A stretch of DNA of 55,338 nucleotides from Legionella santicrucis (GTDB lineage: Bacteria; Pseudomonadota; Gammaproteobacteria; Legionellales; Legionellaceae), in assembly GCF_001468135.1 (NCBI RefSeq), contig NZ_LNYU01000020.1, forward strand, positions 1 to 55,338, written 5' to 3'. This document shows positions 28,071-37,900 of the stretch, one piece after another. Position 1 is the first letter of the stretch. Every line of letters starts with the position of its first letter. A model generated the notes under the pieces. That model made no database searches. It was not told where the DNA came from and worked only from the letters and a program-made list of their open reading frames with translations. The translations under genes were made by a program, and so were the position numbers.

Positions 28071-28237
28071 TGGAGAGGAAGATGATGTTTAGGCGAAGAA
28101 CATTACTCTCTGCGCAAGCAGAACGCCATCTTGAAGGTATGCGCAGATGACGTTTCGAACAAGGTTTGTTGCTTTTTAGACCTACCGCTTTCGCAGAAAG
28201 TGACGCTTAGATAGTGATTATAGGAAGAACGCCGAGT

Positions 28238-29497
28238 CTAATCAATTTTAGGAAATTTTACAGTAAAATGAGCAAATTCGTTTAATTTTCCCTTACAAAA
28301 AATATCACCGCCAGCCTCTTGCATCAGTAACTTACAATAAGCCAGTCCTAAACCCGTACCGTTTTGACGGTCAGAATAGAAGCGCTCAAATATTTTTTCG
28401 AAATTTTTAGAGTATATTCCTCGAGCTGTATCCTTAACATGAAGATAATTGAAATTGTCTTTTCCTACACCAATTTCCAACCAAATAGAAATAATACCTT
28501 TACCTGTTTCCTCTATGTATTCAAGACTATTTTTTAATAAATTCCATAGGAGATTCTTAAATGCCAACTCTTCTAACCAAATGGGGAAGTTATTCTCATA
28601 ATTCACATGAATAAGCGACTTTTGAGTTTCTTTTAATGGATAATCATCAACAGCTCTTTCAATTAAATTATGGATAGGATAAATACTAAAATTACTGGTA
28701 TTGAACTTATTATGACGTATATTACTTAACTGCATACTAATGATGCGATTACTTGTTTCTATCCCACGGGTAATCTTATTTAAACTTTCTTGTAAATCTT
28801 TTCGTATCTCTGAATTTTTAATTTTATTCAAAATAATTCCCTGTAATTCAGCTTGCAAATAAATGCTGGCTAACGGCGTACGCAAATCATGTGCAATACT
28901 GCTCGCCAACATACGCATTCCCGAAAGACGGCCTGCAATAATAATTTCTCTATCCCGAGCAAACAAAACACCAATCACAGCTGCAGCAATACACGTCATC
29001 GATAGACTAAATAATGAAATAGTACCTGGTATATATTCCATAACGCGATGGGTTAGAAAATAAGAAAAAAATGCAAGTCCACATCCACCAAAAATGAGAA
29101 TAAGAGATCCTAAAGCACTAGTTACCAATAAAAGAAAAAAAATAGCAGAAACACAATTCATTAACCACAACGTAGAACAATGATTGATAAGTGTTAAATA
29201 GCAAAAGAAATAAGGCAAACAAAATAATAAAACGAGATACCAAAAAATAGGCAACCACTTTAATAAGAAACGCGGCCAAAATCGATTTACAGCCAAACAA
29301 GCACAAAGAAAAGTAGCGATAAGCCGTAAGCAAAACTCTTCACTGAGTTGAAAACTTTCAAATTTCCAAAAAACACCAAATAACGGATAGTTGATCATCA
29401 TGACAATGCCAAATAATGTAATTTGGTGACTTGCATCTTCTGTCTGTTTCGATAGATATTGATAAATAATACGTAAACTCTCTTTTAACCGCTTCAT
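28238..29497 (-). CDS. Six-TM sensor histidine kinase, CqsS/LqsS-like
   Basis: About 180 N-terminal residues form six hydrophobic helices with short loops and no large periplasmic domain, as in CqsS/LqsS receptors for alpha-hydroxyketone autoinducers. Next come the phospho-acceptor His in SSIAHDLRTPLASIYLQAEL, the N-box NLLWNLLKNSLEYI, the G1 region DTARGIYSKNF, the F-box FERFYSD and G2 GTGLGLAYCKLL. There is no fused receiver domain and no adjacent response regulator or autoinducer synthase. The residue pattern of the TM region (FWPRF...LPIFWYLVL...LPYFF) reminded me of CqsS; the ligand assignment is an inference. Confidence 0.85.
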   Translation of the reverse strand: MKRLKESLRIIYQYLSKQTEDASHQITLFGIVMMINYPLFGVFWKFESFQLSEEFCLRLIATFLCACLAVNRFWPRFLLKWLPIFWYLVLLFCLPYFFCYLTLINHCSTLWLMNCVSAIFFLLLVTSALGSLILIFGGCGLAFFSYFLTHRVMEYIPGTISLFSLSMTCIAAAVIGVLFARDREIIIAGRLSGMRMLASSIAHDLRTPLASIYLQAELQGIILNKIKNSEIRKDLQESLNKITRGIETSNRIISMQLSNIRHNKFNTSNFSIYPIHNLIERAVDDYPLKETQKSLIHVNYENNFPIWLEELAFKNLLWNLLKNSLEYIEETGKGIISIWLEIGVGKDNFNYLHVKDTARGIYSKNFEKIFERFYSDRQNGTGLGLAYCKLLMQEAGGDIFCKGKLNEFAHFTVKFPKID

Positions 29498-29657
29498 TAT
29501 CCATTAAACTCATCTTTTTAACCGACTAAGAATAGCATACTTCAGTTTCTTTTCTATTCGCTTTTTATAGATGTAATTCATTTATTCAAAATACTCCTCT
29601 ACTCTATCCCCCATGATTTTGTTAAACTCACCACACTTTAATTCGAGCAAAACGTTT

Positions 29658-32195
29658 ATGACTACTCCTCATACCCCCATGATGCAGCAGTATTTACGCA
29701 TCAAATCAGAATATCCAGATATGCTTTTACTTTATCGTATGGGGGATTTTTATGAGCTTTTTTTTGATGATGCGAAACGCGCCTCCCAGTTATTAGATCT
29801 TACATTAACTCATCGTGGTCAATCCGCAGATAAACCTATTCCTATGGCAGGTGTTCCTTATCATGCAGTAGAAAACTATCTAGCCAGGCTCATCAAAAAA
29901 GGGGAATCAGTTGCCATTTGTGAACAAATAGGCGATCCAGCAACAAGTAAAGGGCCTGTTGAACGACAAGTTACTCGTATTATTACTCCAGGCACAGTCG
30001 TTGATGAAGCCCTTTTAGACGCTAAGAAAGATAACTTACTTTTAGCGATCCATCAGCAAAAACAAAAAATTGGTTTAGCATGGGTAGATCTAAGTGGCGG
30101 TCGTTTTCACTTATTGGAACTCGCTCAAAGTAATCAGCTGAGTGCGGAACTGACAAGATTACAACCTGCAGAATTGCTTTTACAAGAGAACTCTCCCTTA
30201 GAAGAATATTGTTCTTCTTTTCCGATTAAATTAAGACCTGGTTGGGAGTTTCAATTTGATAGCGCCAAAAAACTCTTATGCGCGCAATTTTCAGTAAATG
30301 ATCTTTCTGCTTTTGGTGAACACGATTACCCTACCGCGATAGTAGCAGCTGGAACTTTATTGTCTTATTTGCATACTACCCAAAAACAAGCACTGCCTCA
30401 TCTGACAACGATTACTCTTGAAAATACCCATGATTATTTACAACTCGATGCTGCAACACAAAAACATTTAGAGTTATTTGAAAATATAAGCGGCAGCCAA
30501 GAAAACAGTTTAATCTCTATCTTAGATAAAACAGCCTGCTCCATGGGCAGCCGTTTACTAAAACGCTGGCTTGGAAGACCGCTAAAACAACATGAATTCA
30601 TCCAAGAACGCCAACAGGCTATTGAAGAAATGATTAAATTGCAACAAGCTCCTGTACTTAATCATTTACTCAAGCAAATTTGTGATGTAGAACGAATTGT
30701 TTCCCGTATTGCTTTAAAATCAGCCCGTCCCCGTGATTTATCTGTCTTAAACAATACCTTAGAGTTACTTCCAGAGCTTAGCATTGCGCTTGCAAACAAC
30801 CAAAGCACACTTATAACTCAATTAAAACAATATTTAAGGCCATTACCAGAGCTACAAGAATTACTCTCATCAGCAATCATTGAAAATCCACCTATGTTAA
30901 TTCGTGATGGTGGAGTCATTGCCCCAGGCTTTGATGAAGAACTCGATGAATTAAGAATGTTAAGCACACGTGCTAATGAAAAATTAATTCATTTAGAACA
31001 ACAAGAAAAACAGAATACCGGCTTGTCTACTTTGAAATTTGGTTTTAATAACGTGCAGGGTTATTACATTGAGCTTTCTAAAACTCAAGCAGAGAAAGTA
31101 CCTCCGCATTATCACAGAAAGCAAACTTTAAAGAATGTAGAACGATACATTACTCCAGAATTAAAACAATTTGAAGAAAAAGTATTATCAGCACAGGTTA
31201 AAGCATTAGCACGCGAAAAATGGCTTTATGAACATTTACTCTTAGAAATTCAAAAGAATATCAATGAGCTAAGCTGTCTAGCACAAGGGTTAGCGCAACT
31301 GGATGTACTTACAACGCTCGCCGAACGAGCACAAAGCTTCAATTGGTCCTGCCCAAAACTCGTACCTGAATCACAAATTTCTATTAAGGCAGGCCGCCAT
31401 CCTGTGATCGAACATTTGTTACAAGAACGCTTTATTGCGAATGATTTATATCTTGAGCCATCAGAAAACATATTACTGATTACAGGGCCTAATATGGGTG
31501 GCAAATCAACTTATATGCGTCAAACCGCCCTGATTGTTCTTTTAGCACATATTGGGAGTTTCGTCCCTGCTACAGCTGTAACTCTAGGCCCAATAGATAG
31601 AATTTTTACACGTATTGGTGCAAGTGATGATTTAGCATCAGGACGCTCTACATTTATGGTAGAAATGACAGAAACAGCACAAATTTTGAGACAAGCGACA
31701 CAGCAAAGCTTAGTGTTAATTGATGAAATTGGCCGTGGTACAAGTACTTATGATGGAATGGCTCTAGCCTATGCCAGTTGTACTTATCTGGCGACAACCA
31801 TCAAGGCTTATACTTTATTTTCTACTCATTACTTTGAATTAACGAATCTTCCACAACAATGGCCTTGTATTCGCAACGTCCACTTACAGGCATCATTAGA
31901 TACTGGACGTATTGTTTTTTTATATCGAGTTGAACCTGGTTATGCAAATCGAAGTTATGGTTTAGAAGTAGCAGAACTTGCAGGCATACCTACCGAAGTT
32001 TTAAAAATTGCTCATGCTCATCTAAAACATATGCAAACAGCCCTCCCCACCTCTCAAGCACAACCAAAAGCCCAAGTGCATTCCCGATCACCTATTTTAG
32101 AAGAACTCGCACAACTTGATCCTGATCGACTCACTGCTCGAGAAGCCCTTGATTTAATTTATAGGTTCAAAAACATGGAAACAATTGATATATAG
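29658..32195 (+). CDS. mutS: DNA mismatch repair protein MutS
   Basis: Recognises base mismatches and starts mismatch repair. The mismatch-binding Phe-x-Glu is in [13 protein letters not shown]. The C-terminal ATPase shows [13 protein letters not shown] (Walker A), [11 protein letters not shown] and [12 protein letters not shown] (Walker B). A C-terminal helical tail is present. The start at 29658 gives 845 residues, close to the family norm; an ATG 45 bases upstream is possible. It is divergent from the histidine kinase gene and followed by tamA. Confidence 0.98.
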   Translation: MTTPHTPMMQQYLRIKSEYPDMLLLYRMGDFYELFFDDAKRASQLLDLTLTHRGQSADKPIPMAGVPYHAVENYLARLIKKGESVAICEQIGDPATSKGPVERQVTRIITPGTVVDEALLDAKKDNLLLAIHQQKQKIGLAWVDLSGGRFHLLELAQSNQLSAELTRLQPAELLLQENSPLEEYCSSFPIKLRPGWEFQFDSAKKLLCAQFSVNDLSAFGEHDYPTAIVAAGTLLSYLHTTQKQALPHLTTITLENTHDYLQLDAATQKHLELFENISGSQENSLISILDKTACSMGSRLLKRWLGRPLKQHEFIQERQQAIEEMIKLQQAPVLNHLLKQICDVERIVSRIALKSARPRDLSVLNNTLELLPELSIALANNQSTLITQLKQYLRPLPELQELLSSAIIENPPMLIRDGGVIAPGFDEELDELRMLSTRANEKLIHLEQQEKQNTGLSTLKFGFNNVQGYYIELSKTQAEKVPPHYHRKQTLKNVERYITPELKQFEEKVLSAQVKALAREKWLYEHLLLEIQKNINELSCLAQGLAQLDVLTTLAERAQSFNWSCPKLVPESQISIKAGRHPVIEHLLQERFIANDLYLEPSENILLITGPNMGGKSTYMRQTALIVLLAHIGSFVPATAVTLGPIDRIFTRIGASDDLASGRSTFMVEMTETAQILRQATQQSLVLIDEIGRGTSTYDGMALAYASCTYLATTIKAYTLFSTHYFELTNLPQQWPCIRNVHLQASLDTGRIVFLYRVEPGYANRSYGLEVAELAGIPTEVLKIAHAHLKHMQTALPTSQAQPKAQVHSRSPILEELAQLDPDRLTAREALDLIYRFKNMETIDI

Positions 32196-32261
32196 CTGTA
32201 TATTCTTAGAGCTTGTCTGTAAATCGGAGACATTTTTGGTGAAACAGGTACCGAGACTATC

Positions 32262-33950
32262 GTGAAAAAACTCATCTCTCTGATACTTCTTATGACTTGT
32301 TTTGCACTCTTTGCCAAAGATAATAGTGAGCTATCTATTACACTTCATGGAATTTCCGGAAAAGTAGAAGCTAATGTTGAAAAACGTTTGCAGGAATTAC
32401 AGAAATTAAAACCCCTTGCCCAATTCAGCATAGAAGATTTACGAGAGCAAGTTCTACAAGCCATCCAACCCTTTGGCTATTTTAAGGCAGATGTTGTTAT
32501 CCAAAGACCAAATATGCAAAGTTTGATAATTGCCATCAACCCTGGCCCACAAATCATGATTTCAAAAATCAGGATCGAACTGCTAGGCGAAGGAGCACAA
32601 AATCAAGCACTACGTGAAGTAATAAAAAATATACCTTTAATGCTACATACTCCACTCTTCACAGAGCAATATGAACAAACTAAATTAAAGCTTATCGATA
32701 CGGCAGAAAATCAGGGTTATTTACATGCTCGGTTTCAGAAAAATGAAATTTTAATTGATGAAGAAAATTACACAGCAGAAATTACTCTCATTCTTGATAC
32801 AGGTCAGCTTTACTACTTCGGACAAGTTCAGTTTGATCCTACCTATATTAATCCTAAATTATTGCATCGTTTTGTGCCTTTTCATCCAGGTCAAGTTTAT
32901 TCAGCAGATCAAATACTTCAATTAAATAATGAATTATCTAATAGTGGCTATTTTAGCTCTGTACTTGTGAAACCACAGATTTCAGAAAACGCATCGGTCC
33001 CTATTCAAATCCATACTGAACCTGTGTCTAAATATTCTTATACGTTAGGGGCTGGCTATGGAACTGATACTGGTGTACGTGGTCGAGCAGCTTTGCATGT
33101 AGTTCCAGTAAATCGCCAGGGACATAAATTTAATCTGTTAGCTCAAGGGTCTTTTGTACAAAACGCATTACAGGCTCAATATGTTATTCCTGGCCAAAAT
33201 CCTGTAACGGATCAATATACGCTTACAGGTAATTTTTCAAATTTAAACTACAGCGCAGGTTATAGTAATTCATTTCTTGTATCGCTCGCACAACAACATC
33301 GTGTAAAAAACTATCAACGTACTTTATCGCTCAACACTTTATACGAAGGTTTCCATTACGCATTACAACATGATACAAAGCAATTTCTACTTTATCCTAA
33401 AGCAACTTTGACCTTTAGCAAAACAAAAGACCTTCTCTTTTCTCCTTCAGGTTATAACATCACCATTAACGGTCTTGCCGCAAATCAAATTGCTTTATCT
33501 ACAATTAATTACGCCCAAACGTCATTGGATGCAAAGGCCGCGATACGAATAGATCCCTGGCGTTTAAGACTTTATGGGCATGCCATTCAAGGATTTATTG
33601 CAATCAACAACATCGAGCAACAACCATTATCACTTGCATTACTTTTGGGGGGAACTGATAATTTAAAGGCTTATAGCTTTAACTCAATAGGACCAAGTAG
33701 AGTAATTAGCTACGCGGGTTTTGAGGTTCAAAAAGAAACAAAAAAAAATTGGTATCTTGTTGCTTTTTATGATGCTGGCGCCATTTCCAATCCAAATCCA
33801 ATGAAAAGTTATTATGATGCCGGTGGTGGTTTGATGTGGGTTTCTCCCATAGGTCCAATTAAGGTGGGATTAGCTCAAGCCATTAATCATCGATGGCAAC
33901 GGGATAATAACAGCCCTCGATTAGTGATTAGTATGGGGCCCGATTTATGA
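32262..33950 (+). CDS. tamA: Translocation and assembly module outer-membrane subunit TamA
   Basis: BamA/Omp85-family outer-membrane protein that, with TamB, helps insert outer-membrane proteins or move lipids. A signal peptide (residues 1-18, ending ALFAK) precedes POTRA-like repeats (to about residue 250), then a 16-strand barrel whose surface code YTLGAGYGTDTGVRGRA and final strand PRLVISMGPDL are visible. The 562-residue length fits TamA. It begins with GTG. Its stop overlaps the tamB start by four bases (ATGA). Confidence 0.94.
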   Translation: MKKLISLILLMTCFALFAKDNSELSITLHGISGKVEANVEKRLQELQKLKPLAQFSIEDLREQVLQAIQPFGYFKADVVIQRPNMQSLIIAINPGPQIMISKIRIELLGEGAQNQALREVIKNIPLMLHTPLFTEQYEQTKLKLIDTAENQGYLHARFQKNEILIDEENYTAEITLILDTGQLYYFGQVQFDPTYINPKLLHRFVPFHPGQVYSADQILQLNNELSNSGYFSSVLVKPQISENASVPIQIHTEPVSKYSYTLGAGYGTDTGVRGRAALHVVPVNRQGHKFNLLAQGSFVQNALQAQYVIPGQNPVTDQYTLTGNFSNLNYSAGYSNSFLVSLAQQHRVKNYQRTLSLNTLYEGFHYALQHDTKQFLLYPKATLTFSKTKDLLFSPSGYNITINGLAANQIALSTINYAQTSLDAKAAIRIDPWRLRLYGHAIQGFIAINNIEQQPLSLALLLGGTDNLKAYSFNSIGPSRVISYAGFEVQKETKKNWYLVAFYDAGAISNPNPMKSYYDAGGGLMWVSPIGPIKVGLAQAINHRWQRDNNSPRLVISMGPDL

Positions 33951-36133
33951 TCCGAGTACTCGTAAAAACATTAAATGTTACTCTTTCACTACTCCTCATA
34001 CTGGGTTTAATTGTTGTTTTTTTATTTGCTACCACGCCAGGTTTAATTTGTATGATTCAATTAAGCCGTTTTTACGTTCCAGGAACCTTCAAAATCCAAC
34101 AAGTTGAAGGCAGCCTAATCAATCATTTTACGGTAGGTGAAATCGAGTATCAAAATAATTCGCTTAAAGTAAAAATAAAACAATTAAATGTTCAATGGAA
34201 TCCTCATTCATTGCAAGAAAACCAACGACTCACCGCTCAATGGCATGATTTACAATGGGAAAATGAAAAAAACACCCTAATAGAAAGCAAAAAAGGAGCC
34301 GTAATTGCGACAGGTATCTTACCTAATCTACAACTTAATTTGAATGCAAAAGTCATGACAGCGTTGAAAAATGATTGGACCATGGACGCGAAAATTAACG
34401 GCACTATCCCCTGGCAATGGACTTTTGAGGCTAACCTAACACAACCCCTGCCTTCATTATCTCAAGATATTATTTTATACACGAACCTATCCACTAAGGG
34501 TAAAATCACGGCTAAAAATCAAGGAAACTTACTCTTCACCATAGACCCAGGTTTTTATCATGAACCGAATAATAACACTATTCCTGTACTTCGCTTCAAA
34601 GGAGGAACAATAAAGGTCACGCTTTCTCCTGCAAAACTTGAAGGCGCAGGAACTTTAATTGTTGATGAACATAAAAACTTAAACATGGAATTTCAATTAC
34701 CTAAATTTGCCCTTAATACCGGCTTCTTTGACAATCAACCTATAAATGGCAAATTATCATTAGACATAAATTCATTAGACTTTTTAAACAAAATAAGTCC
34801 TGAAATGAATAAACTAAAGGGGCAATTGACCCTCGCATTAAACGTAAAAGGTACGGTGAAGAAAAGACACATTGAAAGTCAATTAATGCTTAGCAAGGCA
34901 AGTTTTTCTTTGCCTAAGTTCGGACTCAATTTGGATACCTTGGAACTTAATGTTCATGGTACAGAAAAATCTTGGGAAGCTACCGGCTCCATCATATCTG
35001 CGGGTCATCATCTAGCCCTTGCAGGAAAAGGGACATTAAGCAATCAGTTTACAGGAGATTTGACCCTGGAAGGTAATGATTTTCCCCTCATTAATACCAG
35101 TGAATATCAAATTCATATTTCTCCAAAACTTAGTCTTCATTTAACACCCACGACACGCGCACTTTCTGGTACTGTTTTAGTGCCTTATGCTGAGATTAAA
35201 CCTCGAACTTTTCACAACAGCATTTCATTACCAGAAGATGTAGTCTATAAACGTAAAGAAAAATCCGCTCCTCCTGTTACTTTTCTCAATAGTATGGATA
35301 TTGCCATTGAAATGGGTAAAGAAGTTGCGGTCAATGTTAAAGGATTAAAAGGCTTTTTAGATGGAACACTTCATACAAAACAATTACAGGAAGGCTCCCT
35401 AAATGCATATGGCGAATTATCGATTAGAGAGGGTTCCTATAAAGCTTACGGCCAAGAATTAGCAATAAAACAAGGACAGTTAATTTTTACTGGTGGTCTC
35501 ATTAACAACCCTGGAATTAATGTACGTGCAGCAAAAAAAATCAGCATAACACCCACCAATTTTGCCAGCTCAAGCCAGCTTTTAGATTTTAATAGCACGA
35601 ATCTCCAAAATATCAATTATGGTGAAACAATGACTCTAGGTGTAGAGGTAACAGGACGTCTAACCCAACCCAAAATTCAATTATTCTCTGAGCCTGCTAT
35701 CCTTTCACAAGCAGATATTTTGTCCATGCTTATTCTTGGTCGCCCAGCGAATCAAGCCAACAAAGCTGGGGCACAATTACTTTTAACAGCTATAACCTCC
35801 ATGAGCCTTAGCGGAAATACGAACAGCGCTCGACTTTTAGAACAGCTGAAACAAAGTGCAGGTATTGATTTTAATGTACAAACCAATACAAATTATAATC
35901 AATTAAGCAATACTGCAAGTGACAGCACTTCTTTTATGGTAGGAAAATCACTCTCGAAACGACTCTATTTAAGCTATAATATTGGTCTGTCGCAAACTGA
36001 TACAAATATTTTGACCTTAAGATACATGCTCAACAAATTTTTTAGTATCCAAATAAGTAATAGTGATACGAGTAGCGCTATTGATTTTTTATATACTTCC
36101 AAGAAAAAAAGTATTTCTAATAAAAAAAGATAA
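33947..36133 (+). CDS. tamB: Translocation and assembly module inner-membrane subunit TamB
   Basis: AsmA-like periplasm-spanning protein of the TamB/DUF490 family. One N-terminal TM helix (residues 8-30, LSLLLILGLIVVFLFA) anchors it, a long beta-rich hydrophobic-groove region follows, and the conserved TamB C-terminal domain contains YGETMTLGVEVTGRLTQPKI and ILSMLILGRP. At 728 residues it is much shorter than the ~1260 of E. coli TamB, which would shorten the bridge unless subunits or partners compensate. The 4-base overlap with tamA supports joint synthesis. Confidence 0.93.
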   Translation: MIRVLVKTLNVTLSLLLILGLIVVFLFATTPGLICMIQLSRFYVPGTFKIQQVEGSLINHFTVGEIEYQNNSLKVKIKQLNVQWNPHSLQENQRLTAQWHDLQWENEKNTLIESKKGAVIATGILPNLQLNLNAKVMTALKNDWTMDAKINGTIPWQWTFEANLTQPLPSLSQDIILYTNLSTKGKITAKNQGNLLFTIDPGFYHEPNNNTIPVLRFKGGTIKVTLSPAKLEGAGTLIVDEHKNLNMEFQLPKFALNTGFFDNQPINGKLSLDINSLDFLNKISPEMNKLKGQLTLALNVKGTVKKRHIESQLMLSKASFSLPKFGLNLDTLELNVHGTEKSWEATGSIISAGHHLALAGKGTLSNQFTGDLTLEGNDFPLINTSEYQIHISPKLSLHLTPTTRALSGTVLVPYAEIKPRTFHNSISLPEDVVYKRKEKSAPPVTFLNSMDIAIEMGKEVAVNVKGLKGFLDGTLHTKQLQEGSLNAYGELSIREGSYKAYGQELAIKQGQLIFTGGLINNPGINVRAAKKISITPTNFASSSQLLDFNSTNLQNINYGETMTLGVEVTGRLTQPKIQLFSEPAILSQADILSMLILGRPANQANKAGAQLLLTAITSMSLSGNTNSARLLEQLKQSAGIDFNVQTNTNYNQLSNTASDSTSFMVGKSLSKRLYLSYNIGLSQTDTNILTLRYMLNKFFSIQISNSDTSSAIDFLYTSKKKSISNKKR

Positions 36134-36170
36134 GGTCTTCTAAATACCCTAAGAGACGAGGATTCATTCC

Positions 36171-37166
36171 ATGACCGATTACAATATACCATTAAGATTA
36201 ACTCGCTTAAGAAGCAGCCCCAAGTCTCGTGCTTTAATCAAAGAAACACGACTCCATCCCCAACAGTTTATTGCTCCATTATTTATCAATGAGCAACTTA
36301 ATGAACCACAAGCTATTTGCGCTATGCCTGGTCAATTTCAATTAAGCCTCAATTGCATTCCCCAGGAAATTGAATTAATTAGCAACTTGGGCATTCCTGC
36401 CGTATTACTGTTTGGTATTCCCAAACACAAAGATGCTTTTGGCAGTGAATCTTTTAATGATGAAGGAATTATTCAACAAGCAATAAGAAAAATCCGTACT
36501 GTGAATAAAGACTTATTAATTATTACCGACCTCTGTTTTTGTGAATATACCGATCATGGCCATTGTGGTGTTCTGAAAGGGGAATGCATTGATACAGATA
36601 AGACTTTAGATTTTCTAGCGAAACAAGCTGTAAGCCATGCCAAAGCTGGAGCAGATTGGGTAGCACCTAGTGGAATGACTGATGGAATGGTCAATGCCAT
36701 TCGCCAAGCATTAGATACTCATGGATATCAACATATTCCCATTTTAAGTTACAGCGCTAAATACTGTTCTTGTCTTTATGGACCTTTTAGAGAAGCGGCT
36801 CAAGGAGCGCCACAATTTGGCGATCGCAAAGCATATCAAATGGATCCGGCTAATAGTACTGAAGCCATTAGAGAAACCACTCTAGATCTTGATGAAGGAG
36901 CAGATATGATCATGGTAAAGCCTGCTGGGTTTTACCTGGACATCATCGCTAAAATGAAACAACACTTTCCAGAAGTACCCCTATGTGCTTATCAAGTAAG
37001 CGGTGAATACTCCATGATTAAAATAGCAGCACAAAATAAGCTCATTAATGAAGAACAAGCAATGATGGAAAGCCTGATTGCTATAAAACGTGCTGGAGCA
37101 GATTTTATTATCTCTTATTTTGCTAAAGACATAGCACGACTACTCAATCAGGGATTCTATGGATAG
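36171..37166 (+). CDS. hemB: Delta-aminolevulinic acid dehydratase (porphobilinogen synthase)
   Basis: Condenses two 5-aminolevulinate molecules to porphobilinogen in heme synthesis. The zinc-binding cysteines appear in DLCFCEYTDHGHCG. The Schiff-base lysines are in ILSYSAKYCSC and MIMVKPAGFYLD. The 331-residue length is standard. It follows tamB after 37 bases and may be co-transcribed. Confidence 0.98.
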   Translation: MTDYNIPLRLTRLRSSPKSRALIKETRLHPQQFIAPLFINEQLNEPQAICAMPGQFQLSLNCIPQEIELISNLGIPAVLLFGIPKHKDAFGSESFNDEGIIQQAIRKIRTVNKDLLIITDLCFCEYTDHGHCGVLKGECIDTDKTLDFLAKQAVSHAKAGADWVAPSGMTDGMVNAIRQALDTHGYQHIPILSYSAKYCSCLYGPFREAAQGAPQFGDRKAYQMDPANSTEAIRETTLDLDEGADMIMVKPAGFYLDIIAKMKQHFPEVPLCAYQVSGEYSMIKIAAQNKLINEEQAMMESLIAIKRAGADFIISYFAKDIARLLNQGFYG

Positions 37167-37382
37167 ACACTAAATTATTTTACGATATACTCATGGAGCC
37201 CCTAACCTAAGAGATGCAGTTAAATCATATAAAGTTGGCTGTTTGAGATTCAATACACCGCCGGTGCTAGATACAACTGTATTTTTTAGATAAAAATGTA
37301 AGAAAATGAACGGGTTTAAAAGTTATTGATTTTTAGGGTGTTGGTAGCTTTAAACCAATTATTTAATGGAGAAAAAGAAATA

Positions 37383-37781
37383 ATGAATTTAATTTTTAAA
37401 GGTTTTTCAGCTATTATTTTAAGTTTAAGTGCTGCAACCACTTTTGCAGCTCCTGAGTATTTAATCACTCATAATTATACTTCTGAAGAATCAAATGCTT
37501 ATATAGGAGGTGTTGTCGCTTCTCCTTATCCAACAGCTGCAAATATAACTCAAAAGGTATATTGGAATCTCGTAAAATTGGCATGTTATGGATATACCAG
37601 TCCCGATAAAAAATGCACCGCATTAATTAAAATGGCTACTAATACCCCCAATCCTATAAATGTAGGCACGCTTACATTAGATCTTAATTCCGGCGACATA
37701 ACTCCAAAAGAATTAATAAATAATGGGTATCATATGGTTATCAATGGCCTTGGTGAAGCAAGCATTACCAAATTACCTTAA
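37383..37781 (+). CDS. Secreted hypothetical protein, 132 aa
   Basis: A signal peptide (MNLIFKGFSAIILSLSAATT, cleavage after TFA) precedes a mature chain of about 110 residues with two cysteines (VKLACYG, DKKCTAL), probably disulfide-linked. The rest is beta-rich and polar with NTPNPINVGTLTLDL. I do not recognise the family. The ATG at 37383 follows GGAG and gives a clean signal peptide; a longer reading frame from 37326 does not. A bidirectional terminator lies downstream. Confidence 0.75.
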   Translation: MNLIFKGFSAIILSLSAATTFAAPEYLITHNYTSEESNAYIGGVVASPYPTAANITQKVYWNLVKLACYGYTSPDKKCTALIKMATNTPNPINVGTLTLDLNSGDITPKELINNGYHMVINGLGEASITKLP

Positions 37782-37844
37782 TATCTAAACAGTAATTCAA
37801 AAACCACCTAAAGCACAAATAGAAATTTCTTAGTTAAAGATATT

Positions 37845-37871
37845 AAAAAAGCCACTTAATGTGGCTTTTTT
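37845..37871. terminator. Bidirectional rho-independent terminator
   Basis: AAAAAAGCCAC-TTAAT-GTGGCTTTTTT: a short GC stem with an A-run on one side and a T-run on the other. It lies between the secreted protein gene and the convergent FadL-type gene and can serve both. Confidence 0.88.
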
Positions 37872-37900
37872 ATATCAACAAACTCTATTTCACTCAAAAT

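Noticed and set aside
28067..28150. Short Arg-rich ORF after the heme-oxygenase-fold gene
   Set aside because: Only about 26 codons, no recognisable feature, and no conservation can be judged.
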